Assembly: GCA_965178585.1 (NCBI GenBank)
Contig: OZ238267.1
Span: 1,984,001 to 2,048,000, forward strand
DNA: 64,000 nucleotides
From: Marifrigoribacter sp965178585
GTDB taxonomy: Bacteria; Bacteroidota; Bacteroidia; Flavobacteriales; Flavobacteriaceae
Direction: 5' to 3'
This document shows positions 62,943 through 64,000 of the stretch, one piece after another. The stretch's first letter is position 1, and each line of letters starts with the position of its first letter. The position numbers and the translations under genes were made by a program. Under the pieces are notes generated by a model. That model saw only the letters and a program-made list of their open reading frames with translations. It ran no database searches and was not told where the DNA came from.

Positions 62943-62963
62943 TTTTTTGCGTACATTTGAAAA

Positions 62964-63404
62964 ATGAAAGAAAAAACGATAGATTATCTTTTAAGGTCTA
63001 CCTGGATGGGAGTAACAAAAATGTACAATGAAGAGGCAGGAAAAAAAGGTAGCACTATGGCAACTGGGTTTGCTTTAATTAGTATTGATCCAGAAGAAGG
63101 AACTCCTTCAACTTCATTAGGTCCAAAAATGGGAATTGAGGCTACCAGTCTTTCTAGAACTTTAAAAACGATGGAAGAAAAAGGTTTAATTGTTCGTAAA
63201 CCAAATCCATTAGATGGCCGTGGAGTTTTAATTCATTTAACTCCTTTTGGGGTTGAAATGAGAGAGTTTTCAAAAAGAGTGGTACTTGGGTTTGATGAAG
63301 CTGTAAAAAACACAGTAAACCCAGAGGACTTAAAAGCTTTTAAAAAGGTTACAAACACGATACTAGAGTTAATTAACTCTAAAAAAATATACATTCAAGA
63401 TTAA
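62964..63404 (+). CDS. MarR family transcriptional regulator
   Basis: This 146-residue winged-helix regulator carries STSLGPKMGIEATSLSRTLKTMEEKGLIVRKPNPLDGRGVLIHLT, the recognition helix and wing. The N-terminal dimerisation helix and the linked 3-hydroxyacyl-CoA dehydrogenase gene (12 nt away) are typical of flavobacterial fatty-acid-oxidation operons. The likely ligand is an acyl-CoA. The -7 box ends only 4 nt before the ATG, so the mRNA may be leaderless. Confidence 0.88.
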   Translation: MKEKTIDYLLRSTWMGVTKMYNEEAGKKGSTMATGFALISIDPEEGTPSTSLGPKMGIEATSLSRTLKTMEEKGLIVRKPNPLDGRGVLIHLTPFGVEMREFSKRVVLGFDEAVKNTVNPEDLKAFKKVTNTILELINSKKIYIQD

Positions 63405-63416
63405 ATAGATTAAACG

Positions 63417-64000
63417 ATGTCTAAAAGAAGAATTAATAAAGTAGCCGTAATCGGTTCAGGAATCATGGGAAGCGGAATTGCTTGTCATTTTGCTAATATC
63501 GGAGTTGAAGTATTATTACTAGATATTGTTCCTTTTTCTTTAAATGAAAAGGAAGAAGCTAAAGGACTTACACTCCAAGATAAAGTTGTTAGAAACCGAT
63601 TAGTTAACGATGCTCTAGCAGCCTCTATAAAATCTAAGCCAGCTCCTTTATATAACAAAAAGTTTGCAAGTAGAATTACGACTGGTAATCTAGATGATGA
63701 CATTGCAAAAGTCGCTTCGGCAGATTGGATTATTGAAGTAGTAGTTGAGCGATTGGATATTAAAAAACAAGTTTTTGAAAAACTTGAAAAATACAGAACG
63801 CCTGGAACATTAATAACTAGTAATACTTCAGGAATTCCTATTAAATTTATGAATGAAGGACGAAGTGAAGATTTTCAGAAGCATTTCTGTGGAACACACT
63901 TTTTCAATCCTCCTCGTTATTTAAAATTATTTGAAATTATACCTGGTCCAAGCACATCTCCAGATGTTTTAGAATTCTTAAATAGCTATGGTGAACAGTT
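63417..64000 (+). CDS. 3-hydroxyacyl-CoA dehydrogenase/enoyl-CoA hydratase, N-terminal part, partial
   Basis: The gene starts at ATG 63417 and runs off the window. The encoded start (about 194 aa) shows the NAD-binding VAVIGSGIMGSGIACHFANIG and the region of the 3-hydroxyacyl-CoA dehydrogenase domain (IIEVVVERLDIKKQVFEKLEKY, LITSNTSGIPIKFM, FCGTHFFNPPRYLKLFEIIPG). The HFFNP histidine is catalytic. Length and context suggest the large fused form that also carries an enoyl-CoA hydratase domain, but this cannot be seen in the window. Confidence 0.9.
   Translation, partial: MSKRRINKVAVIGSGIMGSGIACHFANIGVEVLLLDIVPFSLNEKEEAKGLTLQDKVVRNRLVNDALAASIKSKPAPLYNKKFASRITTGNLDDDIAKVASADWIIEVVVERLDIKKQVFEKLEKYRTPGTLITSNTSGIPIKFMNEGRSEDFQKHFCGTHFFNPPRYLKLFEIIPGPSTSPDVLEFLNSYGEQ

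Noticed and set aside
1..64000. rRNA, tRNA, CRISPR array, prophage and transposase genes
   Set aside because: I looked for the usual conserved stretches, regularly spaced repeats and DDE/integrase motifs and saw none. A tRNAscan or HMM search was not possible here.

Overview
The window looks like chromosome from a marine-type Flavobacteriaceae (Bacteroidota). It is strongly AT-rich. It has several proteins with type IX secretion (T9SS) C-terminal sorting domains, promoter elements of the Bacteroidota form TTTG-N(17-20)-TAnnTTTG, the DUF4199/glycosyltransferase pair, a type B L31, a single-chain PurL, a GlmU-like fused protein and an ECF sigma / Spy-like 'sensor' operon. No rRNA, tRNA, CRISPR array, prophage or transposase was found.

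Region 1 (1-28.4 kb) is ordinary core genome. It holds an alpha/beta hydrolase fragment, a small GNAT, mtaB, an oligopeptide-binding lipoprotein, the GlmU-like protein, rpmE2, DUF4199 plus GT2, phospho-sugar mutase plus an MsbA-like exporter, the ECF/anti-sigma/Spy operon, a BNR-repeat lipoprotein, an RsmB-type methyltransferase, secreted endonuclease I, a large T9SS protein, purL, a secreted M14 carboxypeptidase and a long-chain acyl-CoA synthetase. The only long non-coding gap (10.77-11.30 kb) holds two tandem paralogous small-RNA candidates on the minus strand. Each has a promoter, a conserved AGCCCCAA box, a small hairpin and a strong terminator.

Region 2 (28.4-32.6 kb, minus strand) holds small membrane and lipoprotein genes, an NAPE-PLD-like metallohydrolase and an ABC exporter.

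Region 3 (32.6-47.2 kb) is an accessory array, nearly all on the plus strand. It contains one- or two-gene units: nucleotide cyclase, CDF transporter, two ECF sigma/membrane-partner modules, GNAT, S41 protease, methyltransferase, propeller lipoprotein, hydrolase, DoxX-like and NTF2-like proteins. Many are separated by imperfect 60-140 nt elements of the form NNNNAAC-xxGTGTATAA ... ACAAAACCGTT-NNNN. The outer ends of several elements differ in sequence but remain complementary to each other, as in folded recombination sites. Stop codons sit inside or beside the left end of some elements. This resembles an integron cassette array, but no integrase lies in the window.

Region 4 (47.3-61.3 kb, minus strand) holds five DUF6090-type one-TM proteins plus one broken copy, and two CPBP proteases with an XRE-DUF4870 regulator. 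It also has an exported HIT protein, a PNPOx-like protein, a CrtI/RetSat-like oxidoreductase, a TPR lipoprotein split by a stop codon and an amidohydrolase fused to an NTF2-like domain. At about 49.2 kb a decapitated DUF6090 gene meets a decapitated hydrolase gene.

Region 5 (61.3-64 kb) has a T9SS protein, a hypothetical membrane protein and the start of a MarR / 3-hydroxyacyl-CoA dehydrogenase fatty-acid-oxidation operon with a palindromic operator.
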